From Mediterraneibacter glycyrrhizinilyticus (lineage in GTDB: Bacteria; Bacillota; Clostridia; Lachnospirales; Lachnospiraceae), in assembly GCF_016902345.1 (NCBI RefSeq), contig NZ_JACJLR010000004.1:1-64000 (forward strand): a stretch of DNA of 64,000 bases, given 5' to 3'. The notes beneath the pieces are model-generated. The model did not search any database and was not told the origin of the DNA. It saw only the letters and a list, made by a program, of their open reading frames with translations. This document shows, in pieces, positions 51,227 through 61,133 of the stretch; position 1 is the first letter of the stretch; each line of letters opens with the position of its first letter. The translations under genes were made by a program, and so were the position numbers.

Positions 51227-52547
51227 TTTGCTTTGAACTTTTTGCTTTCATACTGTTGCAAAATCCTCTCAAAGTCTCAGATATCTTTCTTTTCCCCTTA
51301 TATTCATTATTAATAATCATACAGGAAAACATATATACTATAAAATACATTATATCATAAAACGGAACTTCAATAAAAGCATACAGCATTGTATACAGCT
51401 GAATGAATACCGCAAAAAGGTGAATCCACTGTTCTTGTCTTTCCACTGTATCCTTGAGTGCATTTTTCCATACCAAAACAGTTCTCCGAAACATTACAAT
51501 AATCGGTGTCATCATTAAAGCAAAACCAAAAATTCCTGTTTCGCATAAAAACTGCAGGTAATCCAAATTGACAGAATGGGTCCTGGCAAATCCAAAACGA
51601 CTTACCGTATATCCATTAAATTGAAACCAACCAACACCAAAAAATTTGTTTTCTGCCCAAAGCTGCCATGCTGCACTCCGTAAGTCTCCTCTTCCCGCAT
51701 CTACGGACTGACCGGATGCCAGATTAGTAAAAAAGTCCGCAAATCGTGAAAATAAAGGATTATCTAAATGCGTTATTATATAGCATACGGCAATACTCAT
51801 TAATACTGTCGCAATTCCAATAGCTGCTCCAATTTTAACCCACTGTTTTTTGGAAGCATACCAGATTAGCAGCATTATCATAGCAACACAGATAAAACAT
51901 GCTGTAACCCCTTTTTTTCCAGTTAACAGCAATGGAATAACCATACATGCTGCCACAATATACACTAACTTTTTACGATACTCTGTCTGTATAAGGCCCC
52001 AGATCAAAAGTCCTGCCATAGCAAAAACAATCAATCCTGCTACTTCATGTGGCTTGTAATTAAATCCAAAATAATATCCTCTGCCATAATAGTATTCAGC
52101 CGTGTCCAAAGACCCCTGATATTTAAGGAATGGAAAATATGCTGCATTAAACTCTCCTTTAAATAGAAAATGCACCATTACCATCACGGCGTTAAATATC
52201 CCTGTCCCCACCAGGAAAATAACACCTGCTTTAAATACGGACACATCACAGTCTGCTAATATTGCATACATGATTATAAGAGAATACATTAAAAACATGT
52301 AAATCGTCCAGTTTGTAATGGCTCTGTTCAGTATCAAACTCATAATTATTGCAAACGAATAACACAACCAGACCACAGAATTTCTGGAGATTTTAGGTTT
52401 TTTTGCACATAAAATCAATCCTCCCGCCAGAGCCACTAAAAAGGTAAATCTCTTCCACCCGATCACTCCATCAAACAGCCAAAGAAACCCTCCTATAAAC
52501 AATAGCAGACAAATCGAAAATCTAATCTTCAAGTGTTCTCTCTTCAT
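51222..52547 (-). CDS. O-antigen ligase/polymerase family protein (Wzy-like)
   Basis: 441 residues with about eleven to twelve hydrophobic segments and one large outer loop (about 255-330: SAAWQLWAENKFFGVGWFQFN), as in Wzy/WaaL proteins. It probably joins repeat units of the surface polysaccharide outside the membrane. Family members differ strongly in sequence, so this call rests on topology, the loop and its position next to the flippase. The end lies inside a terminator hairpin. It overlaps the flippase gene by 4 bases. Confidence 0.8.
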   Translation of the reverse strand: MKREHLKIRFSICLLLFIGGFLWLFDGVIGWKRFTFLVALAGGLILCAKKPKISRNSVVWLCYSFAIIMSLILNRAITNWTIYMFLMYSLIIMYAILADCDVSVFKAGVIFLVGTGIFNAVMVMVHFLFKGEFNAAYFPFLKYQGSLDTAEYYYGRGYYFGFNYKPHEVAGLIVFAMAGLLIWGLIQTEYRKKLVYIVAACMVIPLLLTGKKGVTACFICVAMIMLLIWYASKKQWVKIGAAIGIATVLMSIAVCYIITHLDNPLFSRFADFFTNLASGQSVDAGRGDLRSAAWQLWAENKFFGVGWFQFNGYTVSRFGFARTHSVNLDYLQFLCETGIFGFALMMTPIIVMFRRTVLVWKNALKDTVERQEQWIHLFAVFIQLYTMLYAFIEVPFYDIMYFIVYMFSCMIINNEYKGKRKISETLRGFCNSMKAKSSKQK

Positions 52548-54091
52548 ATCCCCTCACCTCCTCTTTTCTTTATAAATTTCCCGGCAATTCCTTTTACCTT
52601 GCTAATAGAATCTTTTAACTCTGGATTTTTAATATTTAATAACAGGAAAATAATATTAGGAAGAATACAGCAAATCACAAAACGCAGAATCAGCTGCATA
52701 TATTTCCCTCCGCCAAACAGACTGCATCCCATATAGGTAATCACACAGGTAATAATTGCTATCACTAAATATCTAAAATAGGATACTACATATTTTCCGA
52801 ATGGTACACAGAACAAATGTTTATGCAGTATATATCCCGACCAGGGTAAAGAAATAAGCAGGCTGACTATGGTCGATAGAATCACACCGTAAACTCCGAT
52901 TATCTGCACAGTAATTATATTTAACAGCAAATTAGTCCCCATCACAACATACGGCCGAAACCGATCCTGCCACCAAAGTCCAGCAGCATCTTTATATGTA
53001 AGGACGATTTTTTCACTTTGAAAAATATAAAAATATATTCCAAACAAAATTACCACAGAGTTTGAAAACATAAGTTCTTTGCCTACCCATATACGCATAA
53101 ATGGCTGCATCAGACATATCAGACAGGCACTACACCATGTTATAAACCAGGAATTCAGGAAGGTCAGCACCTTAAAGTCATGATAATTTTTTTCCATAGT
53201 TTCTAATTCTATGCTGTTTCCTAATCCAGCAGTCAATGAATTGTACATAATAAGCGCAAAACCAACCACAGCATTAAAAACATAATAGTAATTATCGTAC
53301 ATTGCGACCATCGAAAGTCCAATAAAGATAGATAGTATTAAATTATCTGATGAATTTAACACTATATCACTCAGTTTGTTACCGACTAGTGACAAAACAT
53401 TTCGTTTTATCTTCGCACTGATTTCTTTCGGTACACTGCCTCTGCATTTATACTGAGGATAAAGTTTATCTACTATTATACTATTTGCAATATTTGTCGC
53501 GATAGTGTACATTGGCAGAATTATTATATACAAATAATAATTTTTAAATAAAAACAAAATGAGCGCCTGCGCCCCATACATCAGCAGACGCAGGATCGTT
53601 GCCCGTTTATTTATAAGATCATTTCTATGGAATGCCATTAAAATTGACTGCTTATATCCGAACATAAAATAACTAATAACTGTATGGAACAAATAAATCA
53701 AATACAGCAGATAGGGGTTAATGCCCGGAGGATATGATCCATTCACCAGATACTCAACAAACGGAAGCAAGATCAAGCCGATTGTAAGAATGATCAGACC
53801 AATAATCTGATACAGTTTTTTATACAATTTCAACAACGCACAGATTGCCTCATCATCATCCTGCGCAACAGGCTTGTACATTGCATACACCATAGCATTT
53901 CCAATGCCTAGTTCTGCTAAAGACAAGAAACTGAGCAGCGAAGTAAACAGACTGTTTAGTCCCAGGTATTCTACTCCCAGAATATATAGCAGAACAGTGC
54001 GCATTGCGAAAGGGCACAATGTTGCAACTATACGAAAAAGTATACCCCAGAAAACATTTCTTATGGCATTTTTAGTTCTTTGGATTTTCAA
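52544..54091 (-). CDS. Polysaccharide flippase (Wzx-like, MATE/MVF group)
   Basis: 515 residues with about fourteen membrane segments. The start TKNAIRNVFWGILFRIVATL and GVEYLGLNSLFTSLLSFLSLAELGIGNAMVYAMYKP are typical of Gram-positive Wzx proteins. It moves lipid-linked repeat units across the membrane for the Wzy-like polymerase, with which it overlaps by ATGA. Codon use is AT-rich compared with the rfb genes. Confidence 0.88.
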   Translation of the reverse strand: MKIQRTKNAIRNVFWGILFRIVATLCPFAMRTVLLYILGVEYLGLNSLFTSLLSFLSLAELGIGNAMVYAMYKPVAQDDDEAICALLKLYKKLYQIIGLIILTIGLILLPFVEYLVNGSYPPGINPYLLYLIYLFHTVISYFMFGYKQSILMAFHRNDLINKRATILRLLMYGAQALILFLFKNYYLYIIILPMYTIATNIANSIIVDKLYPQYKCRGSVPKEISAKIKRNVLSLVGNKLSDIVLNSSDNLILSIFIGLSMVAMYDNYYYVFNAVVGFALIMYNSLTAGLGNSIELETMEKNYHDFKVLTFLNSWFITWCSACLICLMQPFMRIWVGKELMFSNSVVILFGIYFYIFQSEKIVLTYKDAAGLWWQDRFRPYVVMGTNLLLNIITVQIIGVYGVILSTIVSLLISLPWSGYILHKHLFCVPFGKYVVSYFRYLVIAIITCVITYMGCSLFGGGKYMQLILRFVICCILPNIIFLLLNIKNPELKDSISKVKGIAGKFIKKRGGEGI

Positions 54092-54116
54092 ATCTTGTAT
54101 CTCCTTTAACTGCCTT

Positions 54117-54971
54117 CTATAATTCTACAGTCGCAATCCTCGGCTCAAAACAGCAGCATGGTCTCATACAGACAACTCTCACGCCACTGGCTCTCTGTGG
54201 GCCGACTTTCATGAAAGTTGCCAATACAGTTGTCGTCCCTCCTAAACCAAGAGGCCCTGCCCCAGCCTCATTGACTTTCCTTGTGATTTCTTTTTCCATT
54301 TCACTCTGTTTATCATAGGTCCCGTCCACCAATGCCTGCAGCATCATGGATGACGCTTCATAGTGAGATCTTCCTACTCCTACCGCCAATGTGCAAGGCG
54401 TACATCCGAGCATAGCTGTTGCATCCGTTGCCCAGGATATAATTTCATTCAGAACATTTTCGACATTATGCTTATGAAATATCCGGTATGTTTTTCCTCG
54501 TATAGCCGGACCGCCTCCAAACATCAGAACATGAAGTCTCAACACATTCTCTTCAATATTTCTGATTAATACAGGGGCCGGTTCCAGCGCCCCCGGATCT
54601 TCATCCATTCCCAGAGACTGATCAATACGCTGAAAATCGTTGCCCTTTATTGCCATCGGTCTCCCTGGCAGTTTCCGAAGCCCTTGTCTGATTCCCTCTC
54701 TTATTGATTGCATTATCTTGCCGGTAACTACAGTATCTGGACCTACTTCCAGCACCAGATGTGGAATTCCTGTATCATCACAGAGCGGACTGCAGTTTTT
54801 CTCAGCCGTGATAGCATTTTTTAAGATCATTTCAAGCGTCCAGCGAGCTTGCTGATTCACTTCAGACTCAATTGCACGCTTATATGCCTCTTTTTTATCA
54901 GGTAGAAATACCGATCCGGCACGGACCAGAGTGTCACTGACCTTCTCTACTATATTTTTATCATAATCCAT
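54117..54971 (-). CDS. Class I hydratase alpha subunit (fumarase/tartrate dehydratase type)
   Basis: 284 residues, the Fe-S fumarase N-terminal domain as a separate subunit. Cluster cysteines are likely in NCSPLCDDTGIPHLV, MLGCTPCTLAVGVGRSHYEA and VVCMRPCCCFEPRIATVEL. The family adds or removes water on a dicarboxylate (fumarate, tartrate, mesaconate and others). The 4Fe-4S cluster makes it oxygen-sensitive. It pairs with the beta subunit directly upstream in the operon. Its place in a polysaccharide locus suggests a biosynthetic, not respiratory, role. Confidence 0.85.
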   Translation of the reverse strand: MDYDKNIVEKVSDTLVRAGSVFLPDKKEAYKRAIESEVNQQARWTLEMILKNAITAEKNCSPLCDDTGIPHLVLEVGPDTVVTGKIMQSIREGIRQGLRKLPGRPMAIKGNDFQRIDQSLGMDEDPGALEPAPVLIRNIEENVLRLHVLMFGGGPAIRGKTYRIFHKHNVENVLNEIISWATDATAMLGCTPCTLAVGVGRSHYEASSMMLQALVDGTYDKQSEMEKEITRKVNEAGAGPLGLGGTTTVLATFMKVGPQRASGVRVVCMRPCCCFEPRIATVEL

Positions 54972-54983
54972 TTTTTGCTCTCC

Positions 54984-55487
54984 TTAATAAATACTTTCAT
55001 TATGGGCCGCTGCAATTATAACTGGATATTCTTTCACTTCCAGTTCATAAAAAGCCTCCATTCCCAACTCAGGAAAAGCGGCAACCCGCTGTGATATTGT
55101 ATTCTCCCCTAATAGTGCCGTTACAGGGGGAATTACTGCAAATACTGAATTATAATCTTCAAGCAGAGCGATTGTTTCTTTTTTGATTGCACCTTTCCCA
55201 AGGTGAAGCTTTACCCCTGCTTTTGAGAGTATTGGAAAGCTTCCTTCAATCTCAAGTTTGTTGCTGGATGTCGGTCCCACTCCTGCCGGGCTTACCGCTG
55301 TATGAAAAATCACACTTCCCTCCAAATCTATATCATGCTCTTTCAGTTTTTCATCTTCAATCAATTGACAGATTTTAGGAAGCACCGCATCTCTGCCGCA
55401 ATAAATCTTTCCCGATAACAATACCATATCTCCTACACGCAAATCCGTAATATCTTGTTCTGTTATCGGTGTTATAAGTCTTTTCAT
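54984..55487 (-). CDS. Class I hydratase beta subunit
   Basis: 167 residues, the fumarase C-terminal domain. It has VGDMVLLSGKIYCGRDAVLPK, VIFHTAVSPAGVGPTSSNKLE with the GPTS catalytic block, and HLGKGAIKKETIALL. Together with the alpha subunit 12 bases away it should form the full enzyme. Substrate cannot be read from sequence. Confidence 0.85.
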   Translation of the reverse strand: MKRLITPITEQDITDLRVGDMVLLSGKIYCGRDAVLPKICQLIEDEKLKEHDIDLEGSVIFHTAVSPAGVGPTSSNKLEIEGSFPILSKAGVKLHLGKGAIKKETIALLEDYNSVFAVIPPVTALLGENTISQRVAAFPELGMEAFYELEVKEYPVIIAAAHNESIY

Positions 55488-55497
55488 ATCTGTCCCT

Positions 55498-56652
55498 CTA
55501 TTTTTTGCAATCTGGTGAAAACAGCTTTATAAAGCTATTTTCATTTTCAATCACACCAAACGCCCTGGATCTCATATATATTTTTGTTGCCCAGTTTGTA
55601 TGCGGCTTTACTTCATTCATTTTATTGCTGTTCTGTCCTTTAAACACTCCGCCTTTTTCACTGTTTAAAATGCTTACCGCATCCTGATATTCTTCTTTTG
55701 TAACGGCCTGCATCGCATTCACATATTTAATATGAGATGGATGAATTACTGTTCTTCCGACAAAGCCGTTCGCTTTATCCAAAATAACCTCTCGCAATAA
55801 TCCGTCAATTTCTGTATTAACAATAGGAATCCTTTTGAGCAGGCAATCCTCGATATCATAACTCGGAAGCTCTTCAAACATCATCTTCTTACTTGCACGG
55901 AAATATTCCCATACCGGTCCTGAAATCACATAATCGTTATTTCTTCCGAATACATTAATTATATCTGAAAGAATTTCTCTTACTGTTAAAACATCATAAA
56001 TAGAATAATCTACACCACGTCTCACTCCAAAGCATGAAGAAAAATCCGTCGCTCCTACTCTTACCTGAAGCACGATATCTTTATACTTATCAAGAATCTC
56101 CCGAATTCCCATAAGTTCTGTCAGACGAGTTTCTTTAAATGCCACTTCCGGATCTTCAATGATCGGCATTCCATAAAGAATCTCTCCAAATTTTTCATTC
56201 AGCTGTTTTAAATAAAACATATAAACATTGCCATTATGAGCATTGAATTTCGGGAAATTTATACCTGTCAGCACTTTCACATGACGTTTCGTCAGTTGTT
56301 CTGCAAATCGGATAAACTGTTCCTGGCTTCTCACCCGGCAAAAGATAAGCGGAAGATCATCATACGTCAGATCACCGCTCTCAAGCGCATCTGCCAGTAC
56401 ATCAAGAACATGGATCACGTTTTTTTCTGCCTCTTCCACCTGTCCTTCCGGACATGCATCTTCAAAACAAAAAACCATAGATGTAAGCCCCGGCATATCA
56501 TGGTTTAAAATCTTCTGAGAAAAATCTTTTGTGCCAGGCATATACATAGTGGCACCTAGGCAATACTGCAGCAATTCCTTGTCTGTATATTTATTAAACT
56601 CTTCCGGTTCTACAACAAATTCAAAATTAGGATTATATTTATGATGTCTCAT
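55498..56652 (-). CDS. HpcH/HpaI aldolase / citrate-lyase-like C-C bond lyase
   Basis: 384 residues with a TIM-barrel of the CitE-like C-C_Bond_Lyase group. Features are GATMYMPGTKD, VFCFEDACPEGQVEEAE with acidic metal ligands, LPLIFCRVRSQEQF, and LQVRVGATDFSSCFGVRRG with a second acidic site. The family cleaves or forms malyl- or citryl-type bonds, some without CoA. It stands between the hydratase and the U32-like gene, so it may build or split a branched hydroxy-dicarboxylate. Confidence 0.78.
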   Translation of the reverse strand: MRHHKYNPNFEFVVEPEEFNKYTDKELLQYCLGATMYMPGTKDFSQKILNHDMPGLTSMVFCFEDACPEGQVEEAEKNVIHVLDVLADALESGDLTYDDLPLIFCRVRSQEQFIRFAEQLTKRHVKVLTGINFPKFNAHNGNVYMFYLKQLNEKFGEILYGMPIIEDPEVAFKETRLTELMGIREILDKYKDIVLQVRVGATDFSSCFGVRRGVDYSIYDVLTVREILSDIINVFGRNNDYVISGPVWEYFRASKKMMFEELPSYDIEDCLLKRIPIVNTEIDGLLREVILDKANGFVGRTVIHPSHIKYVNAMQAVTKEEYQDAVSILNSEKGGVFKGQNSNKMNEVKPHTNWATKIYMRSRAFGVIENENSFIKLFSPDCKK

Positions 56653-56657
56653 CTTTC

Positions 56658-57551
56658 TTACCTGATACTGCCTTTCTCTGAGCCTATTGCCTCAGGATAA
56701 TAATTATCAATCATTCTCTTTACAAGAGACACTTGTTTTGCACGCTTTCTGGCATCATCCGTCGTAGAATCCCAGCTGTGTGTCTGCGCAACAGAACCTC
56801 CTGTTTTCAGATAAATCGGAGCCGCCACACGTATCATCTCCGGCACCTCATAATGTCGGATAAAGCCGCCTGTTGACTTTGGATTCTCTGTATGAATATC
56901 GATTGGAATATCAATTGCCTGTCTCATAGCTGCCAGCATCTGCAGCTGTATATCCCTTACTGGATTCACCGAATCTGCCCCTATCATTTCCAGCAGCTTG
57001 GCAGAGCATGGATTTCCGTGGCCCGTATGTGCAGAAACCTTAAAATGGCAGTCTGCGGGGATCTCTCCCGCTTTTCTCATCTCATTTAACAGCCAGAGAC
57101 ACCCTTCGTCATACACCAAAAATGATCTGCATCCAAAAGAAGCCGCTCTTTTTACATCCTCTACAGCACGTACAATCTGCTCCTGTCCCCGGAGACGATA
57201 TCCCATGCGAACCCCCTCTGGAGTATTTACAGAAGCACTGGTATCTGTAGTTGCCCGCGGCCCGATTGCGAGAATAAGATCAGTCTGAGCTTCCTTAGCA
57301 AGGCGAACCATCTCCATGATCTCATTATCTGTAAGCATCATGATCCCTTTTGTCTGGGTAATACGATGTAAAGCGATCCCGTATTTATCGATCGCCTCCA
57401 ATAATGCCTCCATAACTTTTGGGCCCTGGATTCCCGGCACCTCAAAACGGTATTGGGCGCCATCAGAAAATCTTTTTTCAGAAGTCGGGAGATTATACGC
57501 ATCGCCCTCCGGCATCCCAATCTTCTTCAAAAATGCTCGTGTCTCTTTCAT
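56658..57551 (-). CDS. U32-peptidase-like TIM-barrel protein
   Basis: About 297 residues. The fold looks like the U32/collagenase-like TIM barrel: LILAIGPRATTDTSAS, GCRSFLVYDEGCLWLLNEM, VSAHTGHGNPCSAKLLEMIGAD and IPIDIHTENPKST. No signal peptide is present, so it acts in the cytoplasm. U32 members include rRNA or quinone hydroxylases and true peptidases, so an enzymatic role in small-molecule modification is possible. The ATG at 57551 has GGAGGA upstream; one at 57566 lies before that site. Confidence 0.65.
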   Translation of the reverse strand: MKETRAFLKKIGMPEGDAYNLPTSEKRFSDGAQYRFEVPGIQGPKVMEALLEAIDKYGIALHRITQTKGIMMLTDNEIMEMVRLAKEAQTDLILAIGPRATTDTSASVNTPEGVRMGYRLRGQEQIVRAVEDVKRAASFGCRSFLVYDEGCLWLLNEMRKAGEIPADCHFKVSAHTGHGNPCSAKLLEMIGADSVNPVRDIQLQMLAAMRQAIDIPIDIHTENPKSTGGFIRHYEVPEMIRVAAPIYLKTGGSVAQTHSWDSTTDDARKRAKQVSLVKRMIDNYYPEAIGSEKGSIR

Positions 57552-57571
57552 AACATTTTCCTCCATATTTA

Positions 57572-58714
57572 TTAATCTTTTTCCTGTAGTTCTTTCATAA
57601 ACTCCTGTATCAGACCCTCATGAGATATACAAAGCGGAGGAAGTTCCCCTCGCAACCCCTTATGAATACGCACATCAATAAACGTCGCTCTTTCAGCCAA
57701 TTCTAATTGATGCAATGCACTGATAAGCTCTTCTGCAGTTGTAACTGCTTTTCCTACCGTTTTATACCCTGAGCCTTCTGCAATTTCAGTAAAATCGACA
57801 AGCTGTCCCGCGGAAGGCTGCCCTCCCACAGACTCATGAGCACCATTATTAAGTATAATGTGCATCATATTTGGCACATCTGTTTTACTCGCCATTGTCA
57901 GTGCCCCCATATGCATCAGTGCTGCTGAATCTCCATCCAGACACACAACTTTCCGCGCTTTATCAGCAAGTGCAATTCCCAGTGCAACTGATGAAGCATG
58001 CCCCATTGATCCGACATTGAGGAAATCATACTGGTGTCCTTCCTTTCGCTTTTCCCGCAGAAAATAGAGCTCTCTCGTTGCCCTGCCTGTAGTTGCCGTG
58101 TATATGGTATCGCCAGGCAACGTATCAAGAATAATCTCTATCGCCTCCTCGCGACTCATTGGATACTGACTGTCAACCAAATTAGCCTTTTTGACACTGG
58201 CAAAAACACCTTTTCTTCCTATGATCGCAACCGGCCCCTTGTTTTCTTTCGCTGTCCGCACAGCCCACTTTGTCTGTTCTTCCAGCTTTCCGTCATCGTT
58301 TTCGGCAATCACATAAGGAATCTCCAGCATTTCCAGAATCTTGGAAGTTATTATTCCCTGTGTTTTATGCTGTGGATGATCCCCTGTCCCAGGTTCTCCC
58401 CGCCATCCAATCAGCAGGATCATTGGCACGGAATATACATATCTGTCCGCCAGTGAAACAAGCGGATTCAAAGCATTTCCCATTCCTGAATTCTGCATAT
58501 ATACCAACGGTACTGTATTTGTAGTAAAATAGTATCCGGCTGCTATGGCTACGGCATTTCCTTCATTTGCAGCAATGACATGTTTATCTGATGCCATGTT
58601 CTCTAACAGGTAATTACAGAACCCATTAAGATAGGAATCCGGAACTCCGGTAAAGAATCCAACGCCTTCTGACTGAAGTGTATTCAAAAATTTTTCTGGA
58701 GTAATCATATTCAT
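57572..58714 (-). CDS. ThDP-dependent decarboxylase, phosphonopyruvate/sulfopyruvate type
   Basis: 380 residues, the short two-domain ThDP enzyme as in phosphonopyruvate decarboxylase. The PYR domain has GVPDSYLNGFCNYLLEN and NEGNAVAIAAGYYFTT with the activating Glu. WRGEPGTGDHPQHKTQG is a family sign. The PP domain shows GSMGHASSVALGIAL and the ThDP motif LDGDSAALMHMGALT...NNGAHESVGGQPSAG. No PEP mutase gene is visible, so the substrate is probably a different 3-substituted pyruvate, giving an aldehyde. Confidence 0.82.
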   Translation of the reverse strand: MNMITPEKFLNTLQSEGVGFFTGVPDSYLNGFCNYLLENMASDKHVIAANEGNAVAIAAGYYFTTNTVPLVYMQNSGMGNALNPLVSLADRYVYSVPMILLIGWRGEPGTGDHPQHKTQGIITSKILEMLEIPYVIAENDDGKLEEQTKWAVRTAKENKGPVAIIGRKGVFASVKKANLVDSQYPMSREEAIEIILDTLPGDTIYTATTGRATRELYFLREKRKEGHQYDFLNVGSMGHASSVALGIALADKARKVVCLDGDSAALMHMGALTMASKTDVPNMMHIILNNGAHESVGGQPSAGQLVDFTEIAEGSGYKTVGKAVTTAEELISALHQLELAERATFIDVRIHKGLRGELPPLCISHEGLIQEFMKELQEKD

Positions 58715-58731
58715 CTACTCACTTTCTTCAA

Positions 58732-59697
58732 TTATTTTTTAGGAGAATAATATTTAAAATATTCCGGTGCATCCGGTCTGCAGACTTCCCATGCCTCCTC
58801 TATTGAAGATACGACTTTGTCTGGCAGTTCTCCCTTTCTGATCGTTTCCATATTCTGTCTGAGCTGTGATATGCGCGACGCGCCTACAATAATCGCATCC
58901 CCGCGCTCTGCTTTTAACATAGAGTGGTACGCCAGCCACCTGTAGGATGCTTCTACAATATTTATATTGTACTCCGCACATACTTCCTTAATTCGATCGA
59001 CAGCCTTGAAATAAGAATCTTTCCAATATCTTTGCTGATAATTCGGCCGATTTATAAAACGTCCCGCTTTAAGCGTCCTGTCTTTCCCGGAATATTTATC
59101 AGTCAGCATTCCTCCAGCAAGTGGATTATAGGCATAGAAACATATGTCATAATAGTCCAGAGCCTGATTCAGTTCTCTTTCTGCAAATCTGCCAAGTGGA
59201 TTGTAAAGCCCTTCATATACCTTCGGTAACATCCATCCGTTTTTTTCACAAATACGGTAAACTTCCGCAACCAGCCATGCCGGAAAATTACTCAATCCGA
59301 GTCTTTCGAATTTATTTTCGTCGTATAATTGTGCGCAGCCCTCCAGCGCTGATTCGATCGGAGTATTTGGGTCCGGAAAATGGAGGTACAACGTATCCAC
59401 CCGTTTTATACCAAGGCGTGATAGCGATTCGTTCGCCTGGGTTAATACTGCATCTTTATCCAGTCTGCCTGTAATTCTGGGATTTACTTTTGTCGCAATT
59501 TCATATGAATTTCTGTCACGCTCTTTCAAAGCATCTCCTAACAGACGTTCACATTCCCCTTCATTATACACATAAGCGGTATCCAGTTCTCTGTAACCGG
59601 AAGTAAGAAACGTATCTACCATCTCTTTTACTTCGCCGCCAAATATCTGTTCGCCAAATGTCATGGTTCCTAATACAAGCTGAACTTTCTTTTCCAT
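58732..59697 (-). CDS. Aldo/keto reductase
   Basis: 321 residues, AKR7-like barrel. Motifs: LGTMTFGEQIFGGEV, YRELDTAYVYNEGECERLLG with catalytic Asp and Tyr, VDTLYLHFPDPNTPIESAL, YNPLAGGMLTDKYSGKDR and IVGASRISQLRQNM for NADPH. It lies 18 bases behind... the decarboxylase gene follows it in reverse order of coordinates, so it may reduce the aldehyde made by that enzyme. Aflatoxin-aldehyde-type reductases are close relatives. Confidence 0.85.
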   Translation of the reverse strand: MEKKVQLVLGTMTFGEQIFGGEVKEMVDTFLTSGYRELDTAYVYNEGECERLLGDALKERDRNSYEIATKVNPRITGRLDKDAVLTQANESLSRLGIKRVDTLYLHFPDPNTPIESALEGCAQLYDENKFERLGLSNFPAWLVAEVYRICEKNGWMLPKVYEGLYNPLGRFAERELNQALDYYDICFYAYNPLAGGMLTDKYSGKDRTLKAGRFINRPNYQQRYWKDSYFKAVDRIKEVCAEYNINIVEASYRWLAYHSMLKAERGDAIIVGASRISQLRQNMETIRKGELPDKVVSSIEEAWEVCRPDAPEYFKYYSPKK

Positions 59698-59724
59698 AGA
59701 ATCCTGTTATCCTTTCATCCTAAT

Positions 59725-61098
59725 TTATTCGGCGAACACTGCAGCCGGATACATAAAGACGCTTTCCACATCTATATTTCTGCATAGATCAAACACTTTT
59801 TTCGCCTGGCATTCGCCCTCCAATGGTTCCGCACAACTGAGAAGTTTCTTTTCCAGTATCTCCCAGGATAAAGATTTTTTCCCTTCACCATCCGGGGTCA
59901 ATACTATTTTTTCGAAAACCTTTCCATCTGATAAGACAATCTTCACCCGGGCTCCGCGTATCCCCTCTGCACGATTTTCCATAGAAAAATCCGGTTCAAG
60001 CTCTACCCTTCCTGCGAGACTTTTAATTTCCCCAGAACAAATATCTGGGTTTAAATCTTCTATATCAAATTTTCCTTTAGCAAGAGCAACTGCTGTTGCA
60101 AATTTTATCGAAAACTTGGCTTCTTCACAGTTCTTTGGAGTCTCGATTTTCCCCGCTGACCTTATCGCACTGGGGTAAATAAATACCTGTATCTTTTTTA
60201 TGTTTCCTGAAGAGATCCTCTCTTTAGATAAATGCTCATAGATCGCTTTTGCAGCATCAATACAGCTATGCGTATGACGGCATGTAGGATAAAGTTTTAA
60301 ATAACTTTCATCAATTGTAAATGTTTTACCTAATCCCTCCGTAATATACTGTGCTTTTATATCATCTGAAAAAGCATGAAACCAGCCTTTCCCACTTTCC
60401 AGAGGATTTCTTGGCGGACTGATATTCTGTTCCGCCAGCAAAGCCGACACAACTCCGATTCTTGCAGCATTTGCGGGATTAACAGGTTTACATCCCTGTC
60501 CGGTTTCATCAATGATAATCAATCCTCCTGCTTGTATTGCTGCAAGCGAAACACTGTCATAAATCCCTTCTTTGTTAAGCCCCAGCGCTTTAGCACATGC
60601 TGCGCCTGAAGCAACTGCGCCCACAACGCCTGTCGAGTGAAAGCCTTTGTTATATAAATCCGGCTGAGCCGCAGCACCTAACCGATTGAAAAAATCATAG
60701 CCTACATTGATTGCAGTCAAAACATCTTTCCAGCACAATTTTCGCTCTTCAGCCAAAGCAAATACAGAAGATATAACATGAGCCCCGATATGTCCGGCTG
60801 ACAAACGATTCCCATCATCCAGATCAGCGCCGTGCGCATATGCCGCATTAATAAATGCAGCTTCAGTTACAGGATATTTCTTTTTTTCAAATAAGACAGA
60901 CGCCTGAGGATTCCCCCCCATTGACCTGGCAACATTTAAAACCGCTGAATTAAAAGCGGTATTAACCCCGGCTCCTGCAAGACTGGCGGCAAAATAATCT
61001 ACGATAAATTTTTGTGTCTGAACAACTGTTGGTTTCGAAAAATCACTATATTTTAATGAAAAAGCGAACTCACATAAAATATCTGTAATATTTTCCAT
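59725..61098 (-). CDS. MmgE/PrpD family protein
   Basis: 457 residues, full length for the 2-methylcitrate dehydratase / cis-aconitate decarboxylase / iminodisuccinate epimerase superfamily. Signs: AHGADLDDGNRLSAGHIGAHVISS with the His-Asp pair, GVVGAVASGAACAKALGL, GKGWFHAFSDD, and YPTCRHTHSCIDAAKAI. The reaction is dehydration, decarboxylation or epimerisation of a tricarboxylate-like compound. AGGAGG precedes the ATG. It starts the carbon-acid cassette. Confidence 0.83.
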   Translation of the reverse strand: MENITDILCEFAFSLKYSDFSKPTVVQTQKFIVDYFAASLAGAGVNTAFNSAVLNVARSMGGNPQASVLFEKKKYPVTEAAFINAAYAHGADLDDGNRLSAGHIGAHVISSVFALAEERKLCWKDVLTAINVGYDFFNRLGAAAQPDLYNKGFHSTGVVGAVASGAACAKALGLNKEGIYDSVSLAAIQAGGLIIIDETGQGCKPVNPANAARIGVVSALLAEQNISPPRNPLESGKGWFHAFSDDIKAQYITEGLGKTFTIDESYLKLYPTCRHTHSCIDAAKAIYEHLSKERISSGNIKKIQVFIYPSAIRSAGKIETPKNCEEAKFSIKFATAVALAKGKFDIEDLNPDICSGEIKSLAGRVELEPDFSMENRAEGIRGARVKIVLSDGKVFEKIVLTPDGEGKKSLSWEILEKKLLSCAEPLEGECQAKKVFDLCRNIDVESVFMYPAAVFAE

Positions 61099-61133
61099 TC
61101 CAGTTCTCCTCCTGACTCAGCCTATACCTAAAA

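Noticed and set aside
54117-61098. Phosphonate biosynthesis cluster
   Set aside because: Only the ThDP decarboxylase resembles that pathway; no PEP mutase or phosphonate-specific transferase is present.
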